Below, piece by piece: positions 1 to 6,802 of a stretch of DNA of 50,401 nt; the stretch's first letter is position 1; each line of letters starts with the position of its first letter. The stretch is from Nitrospira sp. GTDB lineage: Bacteria > Nitrospirota > Nitrospiria > Nitrospirales > Nitrospiraceae. The DNA lies in the NCBI GenBank assembly GCA_022226955.1, contig CP092079.1, positions 3,584,719-3,635,119 on the forward strand. Direction: 5' to 3'. Made by a program: the position numbers and the translations under genes. Below the pieces are notes generated by a model. That model worked only from the letters and a program-made list of their open reading frames with translations. It made no database searches and was not told the origin of the DNA.

Positions 1-505
1 CGTGGACTTCATGAGCGATACGCTGTACGGCGGGCGACGATTCCGGACCCTCAATATTCTGGATGAAGGCGTGCGCGAGGGATTGGCCATCGAGATTGAT
101 ACGTCGCTCCCGGCGGAGCGCGTCATTCGCGTGTTGGAGCAGGTGGTGAGCTGGCGAGGCTGTCCGCAGGCCATTCGCCTCGACAATGGGCCAGAATTTA
201 TCGCGGAGCGGTTCATGGCCTGGTGTGCCGAACGAGCAATTCAGCTCTGGCATATCCAACCGGGCAAGCCCGATCAGAATGCCTTGATCGAACGCTATAA
301 CCGGACGTATCGGACCGAAGTGTTGAATGCGTATGTGTTTGAGTCGTTGGAGCAGGTGCGCGAGATCAGTGCCGAATGGTTGCAGAGTTATAACGAAGAG
401 CGGCCTCATGACGCGTTGGCGGGCTTGCCGCCTGCCACGTTTCGGGCCCAAGTCGAAGCCGGAGGTTCTCCTCTGACACTGTCTCGTTGACGGGGGAGCT
501 TACGT
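1..505 (+). mobile_element. 3' end of an IS3-family insertion sequence
   Basis: The left window edge lies inside an insertion sequence; only the 3' part of its transposase and a few bases of right flank are visible. Recognisable RelE-toxin coding sequence resumes near 513, so the right end of the element must lie between the transposase stop at 490 and about 513. I cannot define the terminal inverted repeat because the left end is outside the window. Confidence 0.6.
2..490 (+). CDS. IS3-family transposase (OrfB), C-terminal part
   Basis: This is the catalytic rve-type integrase domain of an IS3-family transposase, which cuts and joins DNA ends during transposition. The frame is open to the window edge, so the true start lies upstream. 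The acidic triad is visible: an Asp at the very start (VDFMSD), D61 in LDNGPEF and E97 in ALIERYNRTYR. The 35-residue spacing between the last two is the DD(35)E signature. The tail (YNEERPHDALAGLPPATF) is the usual IS3 C-terminus. The frame is intact to its TGA, so the element may be functional, but the N-terminus and OrfA cannot be judged. It interrupts a RelE-type toxin gene on its right side. Confidence 0.93.
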   Translation: MDFMSDTLYGGRRFRTLNILDEGVREGLAIEIDTSLPAERVIRVLEQVVSWRGCPQAIRLDNGPEFIAERFMAWCAERAIQLWHIQPGKPDQNALIERYNRTYRTEVLNAYVFESLEQVREISAEWLQSYNEERPHDALAGLPPATFRAQVEAGGSPLTLSR

Positions 506-512
506 TACCGGA

Positions 513-635
513 TTGTTAAGCGATCGCTGGTCGTACCGTGTGGGCGACTGGCGTATTCTCTATAAGGTGAAAAAGAACGAAGTCCTGATTCTGATTTTGA
601 CGGTCGGGCATCGGCGGGATGTCTACGATCTATGA
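513..635 (+). pseudogene. RelE/ParE-family toxin, C-terminal remnant
   Basis: The frame ending in TGA at 633-635 encodes LSDRWSYRVGDWRILYKVKK followed by VLILILTVGHRRDVYDL. This is the conserved C-terminal half of RelE/ParE/YoeB-type mRNA interferases, which normally read 'W.YRVGDYRI.Y' and 'V..VGHR..VY'. There is no start codon or N-terminal half: the sequence to the left is the end of the IS3 element. The toxin gene therefore appears to have been truncated by the insertion. No antitoxin is visible downstream; any antitoxin gene would lie upstream, beyond the element. The fragment is too short to be an active toxin. Confidence 0.75.
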
Positions 636-741
636 GGAAAGAATCGCATGTCGCTGTGTCTGGCAGTCGCCTCATACACAAAAATGAAGCGCAAGAATTT
701 CTAATGTGCGTCGATTGACGAACGACGGGTGTCGCCTATCG

Positions 742-1068
742 CTACTTGCACTCCTTCCCGTTGAAGAACATGCAGGTAGACTCGCCTGATTTCACCTTCC
801 AGGTTTTGACCAGAGGCATTTCTCCTTCGCCGCGCATGTCCACGACGAAATCGACCAGGCCGGAGATGGGCAGCTTCTCCATATGGGGCCGCGCGACTTC
901 AGGCACGTCGATATAGAAGACTCCGCCGAGCTTGGAAATCAGGATGCGGTGATTTTCGGTGTCGATGGTGATGACGGGGCTGTAGTAGCTCTTATCTTCG
1001 GCGTGGCTTTGGCTGGCGATGAAGAGGGCAAACGCGGCAATGAAAAGAATTTTTTGAATGAATGCCAT
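742..1068 (-). CDS. Small exported protein of unknown function
   Basis: This 108-residue protein begins with a clean Sec signal peptide (MAFIQKILFIAAFALFIASQSHA, cleavage expected after AHA-type residues near 23). The mature part is about 85 residues and contains two cysteines near the C-terminus (STCMFF and KECK) that could form a disulfide in the periplasm. I recognise no family. An AGAAGGAGC ribosome-binding site lies seven bases before the ATG. It stands alone, 104 bp downstream of the sulfur operon and on the same strand, with its own possible promoter region that contains a 13-bp palindrome. Confidence 0.7.
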   Translation of the reverse strand: MAFIQKILFIAAFALFIASQSHAEDKSYYSPVITIDTENHRILISKLGGVFYIDVPEVARPHMEKLPISGLVDFVVDMRGEGEMPLVKTWKVKSGESTCMFFNGKECK

Positions 1069-1100
1069 GGGGATTGCTCCTTCTAGAAAGGCCGATGATA

Positions 1101-1113
1101 GCGATATTATCGC
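1101..1113. promoter_or_regulatory. 13-bp palindrome upstream of the small exported protein
   Basis: GCGATATTATCGC is a perfect inverted repeat around a central T, about 33 bp upstream of the start of the exported protein at 1068. It sits where a promoter for that gene would be expected and could be an operator, but no regulator is identifiable. The evidence is symmetry and position only. Confidence 0.25.
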
Positions 1114-1172
1114 ACCCCTATGGAAAGAAGGAAATATGAAATTCCTGGCCGTTTGATCTGCGAGGCAGCGCG

Positions 1173-1682
1173 CTAGGTGATAGCGATGTGAGCGGGTGAG
1201 ACCGTGCCGCCTGTGATCCAGTAGGTTCGGATGTCTGGGGTTGGGTGCATTAAGGAGACCAACAGGTACGCGGGAGCGGGAAGATTGATCTTCGGCCAGA
1301 TCTCTTCGTAGTCCGTCGCTATTTTGATGTCGGTGACGGAAGGGCGGGCGGGGTCGTGAGGATGAGAATGGTAGACCACTTGAAGGTCGAGCCCTTTGTT
1401 TCGGATGTCCTTCTTGGCTGCTGAAAACTCCTGCATATCCATGACGAAGGCAATCTCCGCGCGTTCAGCCGGTGAGAGGCGTTCGAGGTGGGCGGCTTTC
1501 GCCGGATCGAAGGTCGAGAGGTTCTGGGCTCCTTCCAAGGCTACAATATTCCTGATTCGATACAGATGGCTGACGGTTTTATTGGTCCCTGCAAGAAGGC
1601 CGCAGCATTCGTACGGAGCCAGTTCCTTGGCATGAGCCACGATGTCGTCGAGAATGGACTGGGGAATGGTCAGATCAGCCAC
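1173..1682 (-). CDS. mec: JAMM/MPN+ metallopeptidase (Mec-like)
   Basis: This is a zinc-dependent JAMM (MPN+) peptidase of 169 residues, in the family of Mycobacterium Mec and Pseudomonas QbsD. Those enzymes cut residues off the C-terminus of ubiquitin-like sulfur carriers, releasing a newly made amino acid or exposing the Gly-Gly end. The full catalytic set is visible: E25 (PYECCGLLAG), H105 and H107 (YHSHP), S115 and D118 (SVTD), matching E...HxHP...SxxD. The start is GTG with a weak Shine-Dalgarno; no better start is in frame. It is the last gene of the sulfur operon, eight bases after the upstream E1 gene. Likely substrates are the two carrier proteins encoded in the operon, especially the one ending GGGR. 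Confidence 0.88.
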   Translation of the reverse strand: MADLTIPQSILDDIVAHAKELAPYECCGLLAGTNKTVSHLYRIRNIVALEGAQNLSTFDPAKAAHLERLSPAERAEIAFVMDMQEFSAAKKDIRNKGLDLQVVYHSHPHDPARPSVTDIKIATDYEEIWPKINLPAPAYLLVSLMHPTPDIRTYWITGGTVSPAHIAIT

Positions 1683-1690
1683 GATAGTCT

Positions 1691-2494
1691 CTAGATGGTG
1701 CAGCTGACGGCATAATCCATCCCGAGATCCTTGATCTTCGGCTGCGGTCCGCAGAGCGGGCAGGCTGGATCTTTCGGCCGGCTGACCTTTCGGAACTTCA
1801 TATCCAGCGCGTCATAGATCAGCAACTTGTCGGCGATCGTTTCGCCGATTCCCAAGACTTCCTTGATGGCTTCAGAAGCCTGCAAAATGCCCATCGTGCC
1901 GGCGAGCACGCCGAGGACTCCAGCTTCCTGGCAATTCGGGACCAGTCCAGCCGGAGGCGGCTCCGGGTAGAGGCAGCGATAGCAAGGATAGCCCGCATGC
2001 GGCTTGATGGTCGTGAGCTGTCCCTCGAATCGGAACATGCTGGCCGAGATCAAGGTCTTCTTGGCGAAGAAACAGGCGTCGTTCACCAAAAACCGCGTCG
2101 AGAAATTATCCGATCCATCGAGCACGATATCGTATTGCGAGATGAGCGGAAGAATATTGTCGGCATCGACCAACTGATGATAGGCATTGACCGTGATTTC
2201 TGGATTGATCGCGGTCAGCGTCTTCTTGCCCGATTCGACCTTCGGCAGTCCGACCGTGGCCGTCGAATGCATAATCTGCCGTTGGAGGTTAGAGAGATCG
2301 ACGACATCGCCATCGACTAATCCGATCGTGCCGATCCCCGCGGCCGCCAAATAGAGTCCGGCCGGCGAACCGAGGCCTCCTGCCCCGATCAGCAGGACTT
2401 TCGCCTGCGAAAGCTTCTTCTGTCCTTTACCGCCGACATCGCTCAAGATGATGTGGCGGCTATAGCGTTGAATCTGAAGTTCTGTCAATTCCAT
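1691..2494 (-). CDS. moeB: ThiF/MoeB-family E1-like adenylyltransferase (copy 1)
   Basis: An E1-like enzyme of 267 residues that adenylates the C-terminal glycine of a ThiS/MoaD-type carrier so that sulfur can be added as a thiocarboxylate. Visible features are the N-terminal helix motif RYSRHIILSDVGGKGQ, the nucleotide-binding loop GAGGLGS (38-43), DGSDNFSTRFLVNDAC around 126-141, the structural zinc cysteines C171/C174 and C245/C248, and the candidate catalytic cysteine C188 in NCQEAGVLG. It has no rhodanese domain, so it resembles MoeB or ThiF rather than MOCS3. It lies between the NIL-domain gene and the JAMM peptidase gene. A paralogue is encoded at 4333-5145, so each E1 may serve a different carrier. 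Confidence 0.92.
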   Translation of the reverse strand: MELTELQIQRYSRHIILSDVGGKGQKKLSQAKVLLIGAGGLGSPAGLYLAAAGIGTIGLVDGDVVDLSNLQRQIMHSTATVGLPKVESGKKTLTAINPEITVNAYHQLVDADNILPLISQYDIVLDGSDNFSTRFLVNDACFFAKKTLISASMFRFEGQLTTIKPHAGYPCYRCLYPEPPPAGLVPNCQEAGVLGVLAGTMGILQASEAIKEVLGIGETIADKLLIYDALDMKFRKVSRPKDPACPLCGPQPKIKDLGMDYAVSCTI

Positions 2495-2530
2495 GATGTC
2501 TGCGAGCCTATCGGGGCAAACGGGGTTGTT

Positions 2531-2779
2531 TTATTCCACCACATTTAATTCGATGGGATCGACCACGCAGCCCTTTTTGCGCAGGCCGTCGAGGGCGCGT
2601 TCGATTTCGGCGATTTCACCGGAGAGCTCTAGGTCGATCCAGCCGGTGGTTTCCCGCACGTCGGCCCGACGCACGTTGGTGACGATATTGTATTCGCGGC
2701 CGATCTGATAAATGATCGGCTCTTTGACTTTGTCTTCCGGAAACCGCACGTGAAAGCGCAAGTGTGATATGTGTGCCAT
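2531..2779 (-). CDS. NIL-domain protein (sulfur metabolism)
   Basis: A free-standing NIL domain of 82 residues. This ferredoxin-like fold occurs at the C-terminus of the methionine transporter ATPase MetN and in NIL-ferredoxins linked to homocysteine formation in anaerobes. The N-terminal strand (HLRFHVRFPEDKVKEPIIYQ), the central IGREYNIVTNVRRADV and the C-terminal GWIDLELSG...AL..L...GC are typical of the family. It has no iron-sulfur motif and no transmembrane segment. Its gene is two bases after the MoaD-type carrier gene, so it is almost certainly cotranslated. By context it may sense or bind a sulfur amino acid or a pathway intermediate; that role is inference. Confidence 0.83.
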   Translation of the reverse strand: MAHISHLRFHVRFPEDKVKEPIIYQIGREYNIVTNVRRADVRETTGWIDLELSGEIAEIERALDGLRKKGCVVDPIELNVVE

Positions 2780-2781
2780 CG

Positions 2782-3054
2782 TTAGCCTCCCGCAATCGCC
2801 GGAACGATGGAGACTTCGTCGCCATCTTTCAGAATGGTCTCTTTGCCTTTGAGAAATCGGATATCTTCCTCGTTGACATAGATATTCACGAAGCGGCGCA
2901 ATTCACCGGACTCGTCGCAGAGGCGGTCCTTGATGCCGGGATGCGCGCTGTTCAGCGACTCGATCATGTTCGTAATGCTGCCGGCTGTCGTTTCAACTTC
3001 CCCCTGGTTTTTCGTCAGCGGCCGGAGGGGAGTGGGAATGCGGACTTTAATCAT
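2782..3054 (-). CDS. MoaD/CysO-type sulfur carrier protein
   Basis: A ubiquitin-like beta-grasp protein of 90 residues whose translation ends ...SIVPAIAGG, so the mature Gly-Gly C-terminus is encoded directly and needs no trimming. In such carriers the terminal glycine is adenylated by an E1-like enzyme and converted to a thiocarboxylate, which donates sulfur for cysteine (CysO), homocysteine (HcyS) or molybdopterin (MoaD). Length and the pattern FVNIYVNEEDIRFL...LKDGDEVSIVPA fit the CysO/MoaD group better than ThiS. Its ATG overlaps the stop of the threonine synthase gene (ATGA), implying translational coupling. No molybdopterin genes are nearby, and cysteine synthase, threonine synthase and the JAMM peptidase are, so an amino-acid role is more likely. 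Confidence 0.9.
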   Translation of the reverse strand: MIKVRIPTPLRPLTKNQGEVETTAGSITNMIESLNSAHPGIKDRLCDESGELRRFVNIYVNEEDIRFLKGKETILKDGDEVSIVPAIAGG

Positions 3055-4301
3055 GCGTCACCACCACCGTTCTTTCCTAACTTAAAGGTTTTCTCAAAGG
3101 CCACGAGGCTCGGTTGAATGCGAGTCGGCCGTCCGACGGCGTCGATGACCGCTTCTTGCGTCTTCAATCCGTTGCCCGTGATGTAGGCGACCGTCACTTC
3201 GTTCTTCTTAATCACGCCTTGTTTGACGAGTTTCTTTAACACGCCGATGGTCACGCCGCCGGCAGTTTCGGCGAAGATGCCTTCGGTCTGCGCCAGCAGC
3301 TTGATCCCGTCGACCACTTCTTCGTCGGACACCATCTCCATCGCGCCTTTGCTCTCGGCCGTTGCCTTCAGCGCATAGTAGCCGTCGGCCGGGTTGCCGA
3401 TGGCCAGCGATTTGGCAATCGTCTTCGGCTTGACGGGCTTGAAGAAATCGCGTCCCGCCTTGAAGGCGGTGGAAATCGGCGAGCAGCCTTCCGCCTGGGC
3501 GCCGTTGAGCTTCGTGCGGACGTCGTCGATGAGCCCCACGTATTTCATTTCGTGCAGACCCTTCCAGATCTTGGTCAGGAGCGAGCCCGAGGCCATGGGA
3601 ATGACGACTTGATCCGGCGTTTTCCAACCGAGCTGTTCCACCGTTTCGTACGCGAGTGTCTTGGACCCTTCGGCGTAGTAGGGGCGGATATTGATATTCA
3701 CGAAGCCCCAGCCATGTTCCCCGGCGATTTCACTGCAGAGCCGGTTCACATCGTCGTAGTTGCCTTCGACTTCGACCACATGGGGCTTGTAGATAAGATT
3801 GCCCAGCACCTTCGCAGCTTCCAAATCTCCAGGGATGAAGACGTAGCAATGGAGATTAGCGGCGGCGGCATGGGCGGAAACTGCATTGGCCAAATTTCCA
3901 GTCGAGGCGCAGGCGACGGTTTCGAACCCCAACTCACGCGCCCGCGTCAGCGCGACGGCGACCACGCGGTCTTTGAAAGAGAGCGTGGGGTGATTGACCG
4001 TATCGTTCTTGATGTACAGCTCATCGAGGCCGAGGTAGGCGCCGAGATTTTTAGCGCGAACCAGCGGCGTCAACCCGGCATGAGGTCCGACGAAGTTCGT
4101 GCCTTCGACCGGAAGCAGATCGACATAGCGCCACATGCTGTGCGGGCCGTCCTGGATCTTCTTGCGCGAAATCGCTTTCTTGATCTCCTCGTAGTTATAT
4201 TTCACTTCGAGGGGGCCGAAGCACATCTCACAGACGTGGATCGCTTTCGTCGGATACTCTTTCGCGCATTCCCGGCACACGAGGGCTTTCATTTTTGTCA
4301 T
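3051..4301 (-). CDS. thrC: Threonine synthase-type PLP enzyme with N-terminal zinc ribbon
   Basis: This PLP-dependent fold-type II enzyme of 416 residues matches threonine synthase, which turns O-phosphohomoserine into threonine. An N-terminal zinc ribbon is formed by C9, C12, C24 and C27 (CREC...CEMC). The PLP lysine is K110 in LSFKDR, followed by the substrate and phosphate motif ASTGNLANAV. The domain order and length are those of the zinc-ribbon threonine synthases of many bacteria and archaea. Its placement inside a sulfur-carrier operon, and its four-base overlap with the carrier gene, raise the possibility that it also uses the carrier thiocarboxylate to make homocysteine from the same substrate. 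This is inference; the sequence alone supports ordinary ThrC. Confidence 0.9.
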   Translation of the reverse strand: MTKMKALVCRECAKEYPTKAIHVCEMCFGPLEVKYNYEEIKKAISRKKIQDGPHSMWRYVDLLPVEGTNFVGPHAGLTPLVRAKNLGAYLGLDELYIKNDTVNHPTLSFKDRVVAVALTRARELGFETVACASTGNLANAVSAHAAAANLHCYVFIPGDLEAAKVLGNLIYKPHVVEVEGNYDDVNRLCSEIAGEHGWGFVNINIRPYYAEGSKTLAYETVEQLGWKTPDQVVIPMASGSLLTKIWKGLHEMKYVGLIDDVRTKLNGAQAEGCSPISTAFKAGRDFFKPVKPKTIAKSLAIGNPADGYYALKATAESKGAMEMVSDEEVVDGIKLLAQTEGIFAETAGGVTIGVLKKLVKQGVIKKNEVTVAYITGNGLKTQEAVIDAVGRPTRIQPSLVAFEKTFKLGKNGGGDA

Positions 4302-4332
4302 GGCGACACCATCTTACGTAAAAAGTTAAACG

Positions 4333-5145
4333 CTACGGACGAACGGCACAACCGGCAAAGGGGTCTCCATCGTCGAACAGCTCGGTAATCGTCGGATGGT
4401 CGCCGCAGAGCGCGCACTGTGGATTGCGCTTCACTTTGATCTCCCGGAACAGGGTTTTCTTGGCATCGAAATCGAGCAGCCGGTCGGTGAGTGGCCGTCC
4501 GATGCCAAGAATGAGTTTCAAGGCTTCGGTGGCTTGAATCGTTCCGATAATCCCAGCCAGCACGCCGATCACACCGGCTTCCTGGCATGAGGCGACCAGG
4601 CCTGGCGGTGGCGGCGTTTTGAAGACGCAGCGATAGCAGGCGGACTGCTTTGGGATGATCGTTGTCACGCGGCCGTCGAATCGCAGAATGCCGCCATGCA
4701 CCAGCGGTTTGCCGGCAAAGAAGCAGGCGTCGTTAATTAGGAACTTGGCCGTGAAATTGTCGACGCCATCGATCACGACATCGAACTCGCTGAAAATTTT
4801 CAGCGCGTTGCCGGCCGTCAGGCGCTCCTCGTAGGTCTTTACGATGACATCCGGATTGAGCGCCGCGATCTTTTCCTTGCCGGAAAGGACTTTGGGCCGT
4901 CCGACATCGGCAGTGTGGTGAAGAATTTGCCGTTGCAAGTTCGTTAGGTCCACGACATCGCTGTCGATCAGACCGACCGTCCCCACGCCGGCCGCTGCCA
5001 GATAGAGCGCGGCAGGGGAGCCAAGCCCTCCGGCGCCGACGAGAAGAACCTTTGCCTTGGCGATCTTCTTCTGACCTTTCCCGCCGACTTCGGGCAGGAG
5101 AATGTGCCGGCTGTAGCGATTTATTTGTTCTTCCGTAAATTCCAT
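4333..5145 (-). CDS. thiF: ThiF/MoeB-family E1-like adenylyltransferase (copy 2)
   Basis: A 270-residue E1-like enzyme, clearly paralogous to the one at 1691-2494; both open RYSRHI and share GGKGQKK and GAGGLGSPA. ATP loop GAGGLGS is at 38-43, DGVDNFTAKFLINDAC at about 126-141, zinc cysteines at C170/C173 and C244/C247, and a candidate catalytic cysteine at C187 (SCQEAGVIG). It activates the C-terminus of a sulfur carrier. Its gene starts four bases after the cysteine synthase stop and is close to thiS, so ThiS is its most likely partner and the thiF symbol is a contextual choice. It ends 31 bases before the threonine synthase start. Confidence 0.92.
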   Translation of the reverse strand: MEFTEEQINRYSRHILLPEVGGKGQKKIAKAKVLLVGAGGLGSPAALYLAAAGVGTVGLIDSDVVDLTNLQRQILHHTADVGRPKVLSGKEKIAALNPDVIVKTYEERLTAGNALKIFSEFDVVIDGVDNFTAKFLINDACFFAGKPLVHGGILRFDGRVTTIIPKQSACYRCVFKTPPPPGLVASCQEAGVIGVLAGIIGTIQATEALKLILGIGRPLTDRLLDFDAKKTLFREIKVKRNPQCALCGDHPTITELFDDGDPFAGCAVRP

Positions 5146-5149
5146 GCGC

Positions 5150-6079
5150 TTAAATATTAAAATATTTTTCGATGCTGATATAGCGCTCGCCTGTGTCGCA
5201 CAGGATGGTCACGACATTCTTGCCAGCGCCCAGCTCGTCAGCCACTTTCTGCGCGGCGAAGACATTGGCTCCGGCGGAAATGCCAACCAGCAAGCCCTCT
5301 TTCTTCGATAGTTGCTTAGCCGTTTGATAGGCCTCATCGTCGGTGACCGTAATCACGCGATCGAGAATCTTCCGGTTCAGGACTTTGGGAATGAACCCGG
5401 CCCCGATGCCTTGAATCTTATGCGGACCAGGGTCGCCGCCCGATAGGACCGGCGAGCCGGCCGGTTCCACCGCGATCACTTTCACGTTCGGGTTCTTTTC
5501 CTTGAACAGCTCGCCGCATCCGGTAATCGTGCCGCCTGTGCCGACCGCCGCGACAAAGGCGTCGATCTTTCCGTCCAGTGCATCCAGGATCTCAGGCGCC
5601 GTCGTCATCCGGTGCATCGCCGGATTCGCCGGGTTTGAAAACTGATCCGGCATAAAATAGCTCGGGTTCTGCGCCAGGATGCTTTCGGCTTCTTTGATCG
5701 ATCCCTTCATCCCTTCCCAGGCCGGAGTCAGCACCAGCTGCGCGCCATAGGAGGAGAGCAGGCTCGCCCGCTCCATACTCATGCTTTCCGGCATGACGAG
5801 GATGAGCTTGTAGCCGCGTACGGCCGCAACCAGCGCCAGACCGATGCCGGTATTGCCGCTGGTCGGCTCCACAATGGTGCCGCCTGGCTTCAGCTTGCCC
5901 TGTCGTTCGGCCTCATTGATCATGTTGAGGCAGATGCGATCCTTGACGCTGCCGCCCGGATTGAAAAACTCCACCTTGCCATAGATCGTCGCCGAGCCTG
6001 GCTTGGATAGCCGGTTCAAGCGGACAAGCGGAGTTTTCCCGATTAATTCGGTAATTTCTTTATGCATGATCATTGTCAC
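5150..6079 (-). CDS. cysK: Cysteine synthase (O-acetylserine sulfhydrylase, CysK type)
   Basis: A PLP enzyme of 309 residues that makes cysteine from an activated serine and sulfide or carrier-bound sulfur. The PLP lysine is K46 in NPGGSVKDR; TSGNTGIGLA, VGTGGTITG and PGPHKIQGIGAGFIP are all CysK signatures, the last favouring O-acetylserine over O-phosphoserine as substrate. The chosen GTG start lies six bases after GGAGG and overlaps the thiS stop (GTGA); ATG codons at 6073 and 6067 are alternatives. Cotranscription with carriers, E1 enzymes and a JAMM peptidase recalls the mycobacterial CysM-CysO-Mec route, so it may accept a protein thiocarboxylate as sulfur donor. That last step is inference. 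Confidence 0.94.
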   Translation of the reverse strand: MTMIMHKEITELIGKTPLVRLNRLSKPGSATIYGKVEFFNPGGSVKDRICLNMINEAERQGKLKPGGTIVEPTSGNTGIGLALVAAVRGYKLILVMPESMSMERASLLSSYGAQLVLTPAWEGMKGSIKEAESILAQNPSYFMPDQFSNPANPAMHRMTTAPEILDALDGKIDAFVAAVGTGGTITGCGELFKEKNPNVKVIAVEPAGSPVLSGGDPGPHKIQGIGAGFIPKVLNRKILDRVITVTDDEAYQTAKQLSKKEGLLVGISAGANVFAAQKVADELGAGKNVVTILCDTGERYISIEKYFNI

Positions 6080-6276
6080 CGGCCGCCTCCCATGTAAAAG
6101 AGGAACTCGACCAGATCGCCCTCTTTCAGGGTGGTGGTGGCGAGATGCTCCCGCTCGACCATCTTATCGTTCACTTCGACCGCCACCATCTGCGGATCAA
6201 TCTTCTTCAGTGTCAGCAAATCGAGGACGCTGCCGCTCTGGATGTCCTCGGATTTCCCGTTGACCTTGACCTGCAT
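6076..6276 (-). CDS. thiS: ThiS-family sulfur carrier with extended C-terminus
   Basis: A 66-residue ThiS-type beta-grasp protein that starts MQVKVNGKSEDI and has the typical central VAVEVNDKMVEREHL and C-terminal EGDLVEFLFYMGGG. It ends GGGR: one arginine follows the usual Gly-Gly terminus, so it would need trimming before adenylation. In QbsE-like systems a JAMM peptidase does this, and one is encoded at the end of this operon. I chose the ATG at 6276, preceded by GGGAGA, over an upstream TTG at 6288. This is the first gene of the operon, and its stop overlaps the GTG start of cysK. Whether it serves thiamine or cysteine synthesis cannot be told here; no other thi genes are in the window. 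Confidence 0.88.
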   Translation of the reverse strand: MQVKVNGKSEDIQSGSVLDLLTLKKIDPQMVAVEVNDKMVEREHLATTTLKEGDLVEFLFYMGGGR

Positions 6277-6317
6277 GGATTCTCCCAAGTTGGCCTAGAG
6301 ATTAAGGAATTCGGTGA

Positions 6318-6346
6318 CGTTAACAAAGAGTCTCCGTCCTTGTCAA
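6318..6346 (-). promoter_or_regulatory. Putative sigma-70 promoter of the sulfur operon
   Basis: Reading the minus strand, a perfect -35 box TTGACA (6341-6346) is separated by 17 bases from TTAACG (6318-6323), an imperfect -10. It lies about 40 bp upstream of the thiS ATG and is the only good match in the divergent intergenic region. No TPP riboswitch or other known leader motif is visible between it and thiS. Confidence 0.45.
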
Positions 6347-6370
6347 GGCAACGAAGGCCCGTCGCGTTGC

Positions 6371-6398
6371 TTGACTTTCATTCCGCTCCCCATACACT
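6371..6398 (+). promoter_or_regulatory. Putative sigma-70 promoter of the 6425 gene
   Basis: TTGACT (6371-6376) followed after 16 bases by TACACT (6393-6398), about 25 bp before the ATG at 6425. It would drive the plus-strand gene set that diverges from the sulfur operon. Confidence 0.4.
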
Positions 6399-6424
6399 AT
6401 GCGGCCCTCTCGGAGGCGCCGTCG

Positions 6425-6802
6425 ATGTGGAAGCAAAATTTTATGTTTCGGGTTCTTGAAGCCACTCCGCTCAAGGAGTCTGAGCAAGAACTGTTTCATG
6501 AAACCGACCCAGCGATGGATAGCGCTGGATTGCAATTAGAGAAGTTTTTGTCCGTTTGGATTCAGGGCGACGGGGAGGACGACAAGCCGTCGGCCTATAC
6601 CAGCGTCTATGTCCGCACCGCCACGCTGGATTTTCAGAAACGAGTGGGGTTCCTTCAGCCTCTTCAAGGGCGGTCGCATCAGATCAAGCAGCAGCTGACC
6701 GCCGGTCAGAAAGCTTTTCTGCGTGGCTGGCTCAGTACCCATTCCATTCAGGCGTGGGACGCGTCCGACGATCATTTTCGAGATCTCTTCGAAGTCGAAT
6801 GA
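6425..6802 (+). CDS. Hypothetical cytoplasmic protein, 125 aa
   Basis: Starting at the ATG of MWKQNFMFRVLEATPL, this encodes 125 residues with no signal peptide or membrane segment. I recognise no family. Longer in-frame starts exist upstream, but they would cover the likely promoter, and a match with the TACACT -10 box favours this one. Its stop overlaps the start of the PLD-type nuclease gene (ATGA), so the two are translationally coupled. The sequence is rich in charged and aromatic residues and looks like a small folded domain rather than a low-complexity peptide. Confidence 0.65.
   Translation: MWKQNFMFRVLEATPLKESEQELFHETDPAMDSAGLQLEKFLSVWIQGDGEDDKPSAYTSVYVRTATLDFQKRVGFLQPLQGRSHQIKQQLTAGQKAFLRGWLSTHSIQAWDASDDHFRDLFEVE

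Noticed and set aside
6277..6424. TPP riboswitch before thiS
   Set aside because: No CTGAGA or the other conserved TPP-box elements; only a plain promoter is visible.
6556..6798. N-terminal extension of the PLD nuclease frame
   Set aside because: It overlaps the preceding gene throughout; the ATG at 6799 with a signal peptide is the better start.
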